A DNA stretch of 11,481 nt from JACRBK01 sp964427955. Lineage in GTDB: Bacteria; Chloroflexota; Anaerolineae; Aggregatilineales; Aggregatilineaceae. Position numbers and translations under genes: made by a program. The notes under the pieces are model-generated. The model ran no database searches. It saw only the letters and a program-made list of their open reading frames with translations, and was not told the origin of the DNA. Location: NCBI GenBank assembly GCA_964427955.1, contig CAYRWY010000160.1, positions 1 through 11,481 on the forward strand, in the 5' to 3' direction. This document shows positions 5,596 through 11,481 of this stretch, in pieces. How positions within the stretch are numbered: the first letter of the stretch is position 1; each line of letters starts with the position of its first letter.

Positions 5596-6847
5596 CAGGC
5601 GCAGCCGCCGCCCGCAGAAATCGGCCTCTAATTCACAACGGGTCGTGCTTGGCGGCGTCACAGGCGCCGTTCTGATTGTGATCGTGTTGTGCGCCCAGCT
5701 TGTCTTTGGGGTGAACCTGCTGAATCCCAAATCCGAGGCGACCAGCGTCCCGGCAGCGACTACCGCGCCGGACATCGTTCCGACGACGAGCGGCGGCGGG
5801 CAGACACCCTCCGGCACGCTCAAGACGATTCCCGGGGGATATGATGGCGGCTGGTTCCAACTGTATTTCACCCAGCCGATCAATACTACCGACGAAAGCC
5901 GCTTCACCGGCTCGCCGCTGGAAGCTGCCATCGTCGCCCTGCTGGACAGCGCCACGCAGACCATCGACGGGGCTTTCTTCCAGTTGAATTCCCAGCCGAT
6001 TACCGATGCGCTGATCCGGGCCAAGCAGCGCGGGGTCAAGGTGCGCGTGGTGACCGATGGCGAGTACGGCCAGGAAGCCCCGAATTCGACGGTCGATCAG
6101 CTTGAGCTGGCCACGATCGACGTCAAGTCGGACGGATCGCGCGGCGCGTACATGCACGACAAATTCTTCGTGGTGGATGGAACCTACGTCTGGACCGGCT
6201 CGACCAACTTCACCCACAACGACATCTACAACAATAACAACAACTCGATCCTGATCCGCTCCAGCCGCCTGGCCGCGGACTATACCGCCGCGTTCGAAAT
6301 GCTGTATACGGCGAAATTCAGCCAGAACCCGGTGGCGCCCAACCCGACCGTGACGGTCGAAGGCACGCAGATCGAGGTGTATTATTCGCCGGACAGCGCC
6401 GCCCCTGAACGGCTGGCCGAGCTGCTGTCGTCGGCGCAGTCGGTGCAGTTCATGGCCTATTCGTTCACCCAGGGTCTAAAGTGGACCGACAGCGGCGGCA
6501 CATCCAGCAGCATCATGGACTTGCTGGTGCAGCGCGAGCAGTCCGGGCAACTCGACCTGATGGGCATCGTCGAGAACACCAACCGGCGCTTCGCCAAGCC
6601 GCTGGTGTGCGGTGGTGCGAATGTGCGCTGGGACGGCAACCCGGACGTGCTGCATCACAAGGTGTTCATCATCGACGGTTCGACCGTGGTGATGGGATCG
6701 TTCAATTACTCCCAGAATGCTCAGAACGATAACAACGAGAACATGCTGGTGATCCATAACGCCAGCATCGCGCAGGCATATGCGGAAGAATTCCAGCGGC
6801 GTTGGGCGGAAGCTCAGCCCGCGTCGGGATCGGATGTAGGCTGCTAG
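5579..6847 (+). CDS. Membrane-anchored phospholipase D-like protein with two HKD motifs
   Basis: This 422-residue protein has a basic, Ser/Arg-rich N-terminus, one membrane span at about 22-44, a Thr/Ser/Pro linker, and then two PLD domains that should lie outside the membrane. HKD motif 1 is HDKFFVVD (H193, K195, D200), followed by GSTNFTHND. Motif 2 is HHKVFIID (H359, K361, D366), followed by GSFNYS and NNEN. Both catalytic sets are complete, so a phosphodiesterase acting on nucleic acid or phospholipid is expected; the GSFN-type context recalls bacterial Nuc-like nucleases. The first domain has a run of five Asn where an Asp/Glu-Asn motif is common. Only C344 and the terminal C422 lie outside the membrane segment and could form a disulfide. 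AGGAGA sits about five bases before the ATG. The DUF3592 gene follows 19 bases after its stop. Confidence 0.9.
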   Translation: MSSSSSRRSRRPQKSASNSQRVVLGGVTGAVLIVIVLCAQLVFGVNLLNPKSEATSVPAATTAPDIVPTTSGGGQTPSGTLKTIPGGYDGGWFQLYFTQPINTTDESRFTGSPLEAAIVALLDSATQTIDGAFFQLNSQPITDALIRAKQRGVKVRVVTDGEYGQEAPNSTVDQLELATIDVKSDGSRGAYMHDKFFVVDGTYVWTGSTNFTHNDIYNNNNNSILIRSSRLAADYTAAFEMLYTAKFSQNPVAPNPTVTVEGTQIEVYYSPDSAAPERLAELLSSAQSVQFMAYSFTQGLKWTDSGGTSSSIMDLLVQREQSGQLDLMGIVENTNRRFAKPLVCGGANVRWDGNPDVLHHKVFIIDGSTVVMGSFNYSQNAQNDNNENMLVIHNASIAQAYAEEFQRRWAEAQPASGSDVGC

Positions 6848-6866
6848 GGCGAGGGAAAGAGACCTT

Positions 6867-7922
6867 ATGAGTCAAGTGAATGCCCCCTTATCGAATGATA
6901 TTCTGCGCAGCCTGGACCTGATCCGCAGCAGCGATCCGCAGGAGCGCAAACGCGCCGTGTCGATTCTGAGTTCGGTGCGCAGCGATCCGCGCGTGCAGCA
7001 GGTGTTCGAGCACCTCTACGCCAAGGACCCCGATCCGGGCGTGCGCCATGCGGCCTGGCAGGCCCTGCAACAGTCCGAACCTACCGTTCCCGCGCCGGGG
7101 GCAGGTGCGGCGGCGGCTCGCCCGAACGAGGGTGCCCCGCGCCCGCACCGGCCCGCGACGATGGTGCGCCGCCGGGCCGGACGCCGGGGCATGTTCCTGG
7201 TCAATCCGGCGAATGCCCGGCTGGTCAGCCGCGAAGCCCGGCGCGCCGCCAAGCGCAAACAGGGCGGGCGATCCGCGCTGGTGCTGGGGAGCGTGCTGCT
7301 GCTGGTGGCCGGACTGCTGTGGGGGATGGTCGCGCGCGACTGGACCCTCGCGCTGCGCCTGAGCGAGGATGGCCGCGACGTCGCCGGGCAGGTGACGGGC
7401 CGCCAGGTCAGCGGTGGAAATCATTATGCGGTCCAGTACCGCTACGAAGTGGAGCAGGTCCGCTTCACGGGCAGCCAGCCGGTCGAAAAGTCCGACTATG
7501 AGCAGTTGGATACCGGCTCCAAGGTGACCGTGACGTACGTGAGCGGCGACGAAGGTGTCTCGCGCCTGGGCCAGTCCAACCCCGATCACGCGCTGCGCAA
7601 CCGCCTGACCATCGCGGCAGCGGGCCTGTCGGCGATCACGCTGCTGGTGATCGTGCTGGGCGTCTTGCAGCGCACCCGCCCGCACCTGCTGCGCGGCGGC
7701 TGGCGGCTGATCAAGGGCCAGATCGTGGCGTGCCAGGGCCGCGCGGACGACGATGGCGATTTCAAGCTCGTGCTGCGCTACCGCTTCCGCTCGCCGTCGA
7801 AGCGCGTGATCACCACCCAGGTCCGGCAGATTCGCAACGATCTGCGCAACAAGCCGCTGCCTCGTCCGGGTTCGCCGGTGGCGGTCTACTATCGCAGTGA
7901 CAAGAAATACCGGATGTTATAA
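6867..7922 (+). CDS. HEAT-like / DUF3592 two-span membrane protein
   Basis: The protein has 351 residues. Residues 10-70 resemble one or two HEAT-type helical repeats (RSSDPQERKRAVSILSS, then DPDPGVRHAAWQAL). An Ala/Pro/Arg-rich linker follows at 72-133. Membrane spans are near 136-154 and 246-268. Residues 170-235 between them match DUF3592: GQVTGRQ, alternating YAVQYRYEV strands, then GSKVTVTYVSGD. Residues 280-351 look like a second copy of the same fold (KGQIVACQ, LVLRYRF, GSPVAVYYRSDKKYRML). Arg-rich flanks put the HEAT part and the C-terminal domain inside and the first DUF3592 domain outside. DUF3592 has no known activity. A GAGGGAAAGAGA ribosome region precedes the ATG, 19 bases after the phospholipase D-like gene, so it belongs to that operon and may scaffold or regulate it. 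Confidence 0.8.
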   Translation: MSQVNAPLSNDILRSLDLIRSSDPQERKRAVSILSSVRSDPRVQQVFEHLYAKDPDPGVRHAAWQALQQSEPTVPAPGAGAAAARPNEGAPRPHRPATMVRRRAGRRGMFLVNPANARLVSREARRAAKRKQGGRSALVLGSVLLLVAGLLWGMVARDWTLALRLSEDGRDVAGQVTGRQVSGGNHYAVQYRYEVEQVRFTGSQPVEKSDYEQLDTGSKVTVTYVSGDEGVSRLGQSNPDHALRNRLTIAAAGLSAITLLVIVLGVLQRTRPHLLRGGWRLIKGQIVACQGRADDDGDFKLVLRYRFRSPSKRVITTQVRQIRNDLRNKPLPRPGSPVAVYYRSDKKYRML

Positions 7923-7951
7923 ACACCCTCCGTGTGTTAGCTGGCGAAGAC

Positions 7952-8009
7952 TCCTCCACAAAGGGACTTGTGAAGTTGTAGAGACGACACCCCCCCCTGA
8001 TGTGGAGGA
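7952..8009. repeat. Perfect 9-bp inverted repeat in the leader of the beta-helix gene region
   Basis: TCCTCCACA (7952-7960) is the exact reverse complement of TGTGGAGGA (8001-8009), with 40 bases between. The spacer carries a nested CACAA/TTGTG pair (7957-7961 with 7968-7972) that competes with the outer stem, and a run of eight C at 7990-7997. It may be an mRNA-stabilising 3' structure of the DUF3592 transcript, an operator, or chance. Confidence 0.4.
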
Positions 8010-8079
8010 ACAATCCCCCCTGCTCGACCGCCCCACCTCAGCCGGAGCTTCGAGATCTGCTCACGGTGCATTACGGGTT

Positions 8080-8118
8080 TGTAAGGTGTCTGTAAGGTGC
8101 GTGGAACACCCCTATCCT
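8080..8118 (+). promoter_or_regulatory. 11-bp-period direct repeat and candidate -10 (response-regulator-type promoter)
   Basis: TGTAAGGTG occurs at 8080-8088 and again at 8091-8099, exactly 11 bp apart. That is one helical turn and the classic spacing of OmpR/PhoB-class response-regulator half-sites. The second copy occupies the -35 position relative to a -10-like TATCCT at 8113-8118 (16 bases after TGTAAG), the layout expected for class II activation. Transcription would start near 8125. This favours the ATG at 8167 as the start of the beta-helix gene. Confidence 0.55.
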
Positions 8119-8166
8119 AAACTCATGACAAACGGAAGTGAAGCAAACAAAAGGAAACCTGTCAAA

Positions 8167-9684
8167 ATGGCTGTGAAAACGAAACATGCGCTAGGGATCG
8201 GGCTGGTCATAGTGCTTTTGGTGTGGGGACTTGGCATCACCAGCGCCCAGAGTGTCACCACGATCACCTTGCAGGGGGCAACGGTTGTTATCAATGGGGA
8301 GGGCGCGACCGTTACCGATAATATCGTAACCATCACCGCGCCCGGCACCTATGATCTGAGCGGCACACTGGCCGATGGACAAATCGTTGTCGATGCGCAG
8401 GCTGACGGCCTGGTGAGTCTCAATCTGAACAACGCCGAGATTGCCAGTACCACCGGCGCGGCGGTGTCGATCCAGAATGCCAGTGCAGCGGCTATCGTGC
8501 TCGTTGACGGCACACAAAACGTTGTGACGAGCAGTGCTGCCGAGGCGGCCATTCTCAGCGTCGCCGATCTCACCCTTGGTGGTACGGGCAGCCTGACGGT
8601 GCTATCGAGCCTCAACGACGGTATTGCCAGCAGCGCCAGTCTCACCATCGATGGCGCGCCGGCCATCACGATCACCGCCGCCGATGACGCGCTTGAAGTT
8701 GCCACCGTGTTCACCCTACTCAATGGAGATCTTAACCTGGTGGCCGGGGGCGGCAGCGGCAGTACGCTCAGCGAAGACTTGTCCGGCAAGGGCATCAAAG
8801 CCGAGGAGAGTATCGTCATTGAAAATGGCAGCATCACGATAGACGCCGCCGATGATGGCATTCGCTCCGAAAAAGACCTGGTCATGAATGGCGGATCGCT
8901 TGATATTACGGTCGTGGGCAAGGCGATCCATGCGTCTTACAACCTGACGATCAACAACGGTTCGATCAGCGTCTCGACCTGCGACGAAGGGATCGAAGGC
9001 GGATTCATCACCATCAATAACGGCGTCATCGAAATTGTCGCCACCGACGATGGCATTAACGTCTCCGAGCCGGATGATGTCCCCGCGCCTACGCTGTACT
9101 ATCTGCATATCAACGGCGGCAGCATCGTGGTGAGCGCCGATGGTGACGGGATCGACTCCAACGGCTCTATCGAGATGACCGGGGGAACGGTCATTGTGAA
9201 CGGCCCCACCGCGTCTGACAACGGTGCGCTGGACTATGACGGCACTTTTAATATCAGTGGGGGCGTGCTCATTGCAGCGGGCAGCGCCGGGATGCCCGCT
9301 GCGCCCAGCCAGACCTCCAGCCAGTATTCGCTGATGATCAACTTCGATGAGGTGTTGGAAGCGGGTACGCTGGTCCACATTGAAAACAGTGACGGCGCGG
9401 ACGTACTGACCTTCGCACCGGCCAGGCTGTTCCAGTCGGTGGTGTACTCCTCGCCGGATCTGGCCGGGGGTGAGTCCTACACGGTTTATTACGGTGGCAG
9501 CACCGACGGTACGGAAAGCAGCGGCCTCTATGCGGACGGAACCTACAGCCCCGGCACGCAGCAGGCCAGCGTCACGCTTTCCGAGGCCGTCACGCTCATT
9601 GGGAATCTTCGCGGGCCGGGCGGCTTCCCGCAGGGCGGTGGTGAAGGTGTGCCGCCGCAGGGAAATCCGGCCCCACGAGGTTAG
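8167..9684 (+). CDS. Secreted Cthe_2159/DUF4353-type beta-helix (carbohydrate-binding) protein
   Basis: The protein has 505 residues. Residues 1-27 form a signal peptide (basic start, hydrophobic core, cleavage likely after TSA), so it is exported. Residues about 145-370 repeat a rung of roughly 21-22 residues whose core reads D-D/E/G-G-I, a few residues, a hydrophobic strand, then NGGSI or NNGSI. About nine rungs can be counted, including DDGIRSEKDLVMNGGSL at 229-245 and DGDGIDSNGSIEMTGG at 325-340. This is the pattern of Cthe_2159-like proteins: calcium-binding parallel beta-helices that bind acidic polysaccharide. Residues 380-480 form a sandwich-like domain, and the tail is Gly/Pro-rich. 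AAGGAA lies ten bases before the ATG at 8167. Alternatives are ATG 8125, which adds 14 polar residues, and an upstream GTG at 7897 lying inside the previous gene. A strong terminator follows. The role is probably wall or matrix adhesion. Confidence 0.85.
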   Translation: MAVKTKHALGIGLVIVLLVWGLGITSAQSVTTITLQGATVVINGEGATVTDNIVTITAPGTYDLSGTLADGQIVVDAQADGLVSLNLNNAEIASTTGAAVSIQNASAAAIVLVDGTQNVVTSSAAEAAILSVADLTLGGTGSLTVLSSLNDGIASSASLTIDGAPAITITAADDALEVATVFTLLNGDLNLVAGGGSGSTLSEDLSGKGIKAEESIVIENGSITIDAADDGIRSEKDLVMNGGSLDITVVGKAIHASYNLTINNGSISVSTCDEGIEGGFITINNGVIEIVATDDGINVSEPDDVPAPTLYYLHINGGSIVVSADGDGIDSNGSIEMTGGTVIVNGPTASDNGALDYDGTFNISGGVLIAAGSAGMPAAPSQTSSQYSLMINFDEVLEAGTLVHIENSDGADVLTFAPARLFQSVVYSSPDLAGGESYTVYYGGSTDGTESSGLYADGTYSPGTQQASVTLSEAVTLIGNLRGPGGFPQGGGEGVPPQGNPAPRG

Positions 9685-9714
9685 TCCTCGTCTCCTGCAC
9701 GGCGAACGGCGATC

Positions 9715-9747
9715 AAGTGGCGGAGTCTCCAACTCCGCTACTTTTTT
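9715..9747 (+). terminator. Intrinsic terminator after the beta-helix gene
   Basis: A stem of about 12 bp, with one G-T wobble, forms between 9715-9726 and 9732-9743. AGTGGCGGAGT faces ACTCCGCTACT around a 5-base loop, CTCCA. Six Ts follow directly at 9742-9747. It begins 30 bases after the beta-helix stop codon and is the clearest terminator in the window. Confidence 0.9.
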
Positions 9748-9769
9748 GATTGGCGGATCGATTTACCCG

Positions 9770-9798
9770 GTGACGAACCCCGCCAAACGCGGCATAAT
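9770..9798 (+). promoter_or_regulatory. Candidate sigma-70 promoter for the TrpF-like/kinase operon
   Basis: GTGACG (9770-9775; four of six bases of TTGACA) and CATAAT (9793-9798; five of six bases of TATAAT) are separated by the optimal 17 bases. They lie just past the preceding terminator. The start would be near 9805, giving an unusually long leader of about 110 bases. Confidence 0.5.
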
Positions 9799-9805
9799 CG
9801 AGGGG

Positions 9806-9824
9806 TGGCTCAAGCCATGTTTTT
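9806..9824 (+). promoter_or_regulatory. Terminator-like hairpin at the start of the operon leader
   Basis: TGGC (9806-9809) and GCCA (9814-9817) form a short stem around TCAA, followed by TG and five Ts (9820-9824). A second small stem, GGCG (9838-9841) with CGCC (9846-9849), is followed by ATTTT. Both lie in the predicted leader. Each stem is only four pairs, so an attenuation role is speculative. Confidence 0.25.
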
Positions 9825-9873
9825 AGAAAAATCTCACGGCGGAATCGCCATTTTCTGCTGTAGAGGTTTTGCT

Positions 9874-9904
9874 AAAAACTGGAAACTAATTACTGATCAC
9901 TGAA
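9874..9904. repeat. Degenerate relative of repeat family C
   Basis: AAAACTGGAAACT at 9875-9887 matches AAAACTGTAAACT at 3534-3546, the right end of the family C element, in 12 of 13 bases. It continues with TTACTGATCACTGAA, which echoes the family's CACTGAA motif. No matching left arm is visible, so it is a partial or decayed copy. As at 3485, it sits right before a gene start. Confidence 0.5.
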
Positions 9905-9913
9905 GAGGCTTCA
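9901..9913 (+). promoter_or_regulatory. Short palindrome presenting the ribosome site of the TrpF-like gene
   Basis: TGAAG (9901-9905) and CTTCA (9909-9913) form a perfect 5-bp stem with AGG in the loop, directly before the GTG start at 9915. The Shine-Dalgarno sequence GAAGAGG therefore lies half in the stem and half in the loop. This could mildly tune initiation. Confidence 0.4.
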
Positions 9914-9914
9914 C

Positions 9915-10586
9915 GTGAAAGTTCAAATCTATACCATGCAGACGCCCGACGAGGCCCGTGCGGTGGCCGCGTTGGGGGTGGATCATCTCGGCATTACGCC
10001 CTCAGAGCGCGGACTGCCGGGCGAGGTGGATTTCGCCACGGCCCGCGCGATCTGCGAGGCGGTGGGATCGAGCGCCGTCAAGGTGGCGCTGTCGGTCGAA
10101 AGCGATCTGGACGCCGTCGAGGCGATGGTGCGCGCCGTGCGGCCCGACGTGCTGCACCTGTGCGGGCTGGCGGGCGAGGTTACGCCGGACGCCGTGCGGA
10201 CGCTGAGAGCGCGGCTGCCCGGCCTCGCGATCATGCAGGCGGTATCCGTCGCCGGGCCGGAAGCGATCCAGACGGCGTTGGACTACCAGGACGTGGCCGA
10301 CTACCTGATCCTGGATACGCAGGCCGCCGACATCGCCGGGATCGGCGCGTCCGGCCAGACGCATGACTGGAACATCAGCCGCGAGATCGTGCGCCGGGTG
10401 CGGATTCCGGTGATCCTGGCGGGCGGATTGTCGCCGGAGAATGTTGCGGCGGCGGTGCGCGCCGTCCAGCCCTGGGGCGTCGATTCGCTGACGCATACCA
10501 ACCGTGCCCTGGCGGGCGGCGGCTTCGTCAAAGACCTGGACCGGGTGCGGCAGTTCGTCGCGGCAGCACGGAGAGCGATGGCATGA
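9915..10586 (+). CDS. TrpF-fold protein lacking the catalytic cysteine
   Basis: This 223-residue TIM-barrel protein aligns along its length with phosphoribosylanthranilate isomerase (TrpF). Conserved points are the first strand VQIYT (TrpF: V-K-I-C-G), the segment DVLHLCG (V-Q-L-H-G), LILDT with D134 at the general-acid position, GQTHDW (G-K-T-F-D-W), AGGLSPENV at 169-177, and KDLDRVRQF near the end. Two sites differ. Tyr6 replaces the general-base cysteine, and SLTHTN at 191-196 replaces the S-S-G-V-E phosphate-site block. Classical TrpF activity is therefore doubtful; a related sugar-phosphate isomerase or lyase reaction is more likely. The GTG at 9915 has GAAGAGG six bases upstream. Its stop overlaps the ATG of a PfkB kinase by four bases, and no trp genes are nearby, so it probably works with the kinase on a shared substrate. 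It may be annotated trpF automatically. Confidence 0.8.
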   Translation: MKVQIYTMQTPDEARAVAALGVDHLGITPSERGLPGEVDFATARAICEAVGSSAVKVALSVESDLDAVEAMVRAVRPDVLHLCGLAGEVTPDAVRTLRARLPGLAIMQAVSVAGPEAIQTALDYQDVADYLILDTQAADIAGIGASGQTHDWNISREIVRRVRIPVILAGGLSPENVAAAVRAVQPWGVDSLTHTNRALAGGGFVKDLDRVRQFVAAARRAMA

Positions 10587-11481
10587 GCGAACCGTATGCC
10601 GTCGTGTTGGGTGACGCGAACGTCGATCTGGTCATCAACCTGCCGGATCGCTCGTCCGGCGCGCCCGATCTCTCGAAATCCACGCCGCAGTTATACGGCG
10701 GCGGATCGGCGGCGAATGCAGCAGTGGCGCTGGCGCGGCTGGGCGTGCGGACGACGTTCATCGGCGCGGTGGGCGACGAGGGCTATGGGCGCTGGGTGCG
10801 CGACGATCTGAACCGGGAAGGGATCGACACTCACGCGCTGCGGCTGCTGCCCGAGTCGTTCACGCCGATGGTGATCGCCATGATCGAGCCGGGCGGCGAG
10901 CGCCTGATCGTGGTCTGGCCGCCGGAGCGCGGCGCGGATACCCGCCTGCGGCCTGAGGACCTCGATCCGGACCTGATCGCGGGCGCGTCCTGGCTGCATA
11001 CGTCGGGGATGTGCCTGCGCCATTCACCGGTGCGCGAGGCGGTGCTGCGCGGCATGGAGATCGCGCACGGGGCGGGCGTGCCGGTATCGCTCGATCTCAA
11101 TTTGCGGCTGGAATTGTGGGGCTGGCGCGACCAGATTCGGGAGACGCTGGACCGCGCGATCAGCCTGTCGGACGTGGTGTTTGGCAACGCGGCGGAGGAG
11201 ATCGCCCCGGTGGCGCGTGTGGCCTCGGTCGAATTGGCCGCGCAGATCGTGGCGGATGGTAGGCGGATCGCGGTGGCGCGGCTGGGCGGGGATGGCGCGC
11301 TGGCGGCGGCACCGGAAGGACTCGTCCGCGCGGGGGCCTGTCCGGCGCGGGTCGTCGATACGCTGGGGGCCGGGGATGCCTTCGACGGCGGGTTCATCAC
11401 GGCGCGGCTGGCCGGTCACGACGTGGCGACGGCGTTACGCTGGGGCAACGCGGCGGCGGCGATCAAGATCGGGCAGTCCGG
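10583..11481 (+). CDS. PfkB/ribokinase-family sugar kinase, 3' end outside window
   Basis: The frame is open to the window edge, giving 299 residues; roughly 10-30 are probably missing. PfkB motif 1 is GGGSAANAAVALARLG starting at residue 39. The N-terminal strand GDANVDLV supplies a substrate-binding aspartate. Motif 2 is DTLGAGDAFDGGF from residue 259, with catalytic base D265 in the GAGD anion hole. D171-L-N-L-R-L-E-L-W179 resembles the DPN-x-R-x-x-LW block of 2-keto-3-deoxygluconate kinases and fructokinases, so a hexose or keto-sugar acid is a better guess than adenosine or ribose. The enzyme transfers ATP phosphate to a sugar hydroxyl in the cytoplasm. Its ATG overlaps the stop of the TrpF-like gene (ATGA), a sign of translational coupling and a joint pathway. 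Confidence 0.88.
   Translation, partial: MSEPYAVVLGDANVDLVINLPDRSSGAPDLSKSTPQLYGGGSAANAAVALARLGVRTTFIGAVGDEGYGRWVRDDLNREGIDTHALRLLPESFTPMVIAMIEPGGERLIVVWPPERGADTRLRPEDLDPDLIAGASWLHTSGMCLRHSPVREAVLRGMEIAHGAGVPVSLDLNLRLELWGWRDQIRETLDRAISLSDVVFGNAAEEIAPVARVASVELAAQIVADGRRIAVARLGGDGALAAAPEGLVRAGACPARVVDTLGAGDAFDGGFITARLAGHDVATALRWGNAAAAIKIGQS

Noticed and set aside
6888..7685. A 265-residue minus-strand frame
   Set aside because: It is a mirror of the DUF3592 gene with His/Arg/Gln-rich low-complexity sequence and no ribosome site or domain.
7990..8030. C-runs as a G-quadruplex on the opposite strand
   Set aside because: One run of eight and one of six with few other tracts do not give a convincing four-tract motif.
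7897..8166. An upstream GTG start for the beta-helix protein, adding 90 residues
   Set aside because: It lies inside the previous gene, passes through a palindrome and the predicted promoter, and would bury the signal peptide.
8716..9732. A 338-residue minus-strand frame
   Set aside because: It is opposite the beta-helix gene, Arg/Asp-rich as antisense frames are here, and runs through the terminator.

Overview
The window is GC-rich bacterial DNA with single-copy metabolic and envelope genes, no RNA genes and no CRISPR array. The gene families (a cold-shock/DUF1294 fusion, an M29 aminopeptidase, a Cthe_2159-type beta-helix protein, DUF3592 proteins), the GC bias and the intergenic inverted-repeat families suggest a Chloroflexota genome, perhaps Anaerolineae. 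This is an inference from style, not from a marker gene. A run of exactly 100 N at 2791-2890 shows that this is a scaffold from a draft or metagenome assembly.

Layout. Minus strand, 1-3447: a possible gene start at the left edge; a cold-shock-domain/DUF1294 membrane protein (32-601) directly behind an extended short-chain dehydrogenase (606-1592), as a two-gene operon; an aldo/keto reductase missing its N-terminus (1894-2790); the N gap; and an M29 aminopeptidase missing its C-terminal catalytic half (2891-3447). The last two look like one 517-residue protein only because the N run happens to keep the frame. Plus strand, 3586-4542: a serine racemase/threonine dehydratase-like PLP enzyme, divergent from the aminopeptidase.

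After a gene-free stretch (4543-4974) filled partly by a palindromic repeat comes a tight three-gene set: an unknown helical protein with a proline-rich repeated tail (4975-5595), a membrane-anchored two-HKD phospholipase D-like protein (5579-6847) and a HEAT/DUF3592 membrane protein (6867-7922). Next is a secreted beta-helix protein of the Cthe_2159 (DUF4353) type (8167-9684). It is preceded by an 11-bp-period direct repeat resembling an OmpR/PhoB-class regulator site and followed by a strong intrinsic terminator.

The right end holds a coupled pair: a TrpF-fold protein lacking the catalytic cysteine (9915-10586) and a PfkB sugar kinase (10583 to the edge, 3' truncated). The pairing suggests a sugar-phosphate catabolic role rather than tryptophan synthesis, and it is the best candidate here for undescribed biochemistry. 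Three families of inverted repeats occupy most of the intergenic space, two of them with more than one copy in the window.
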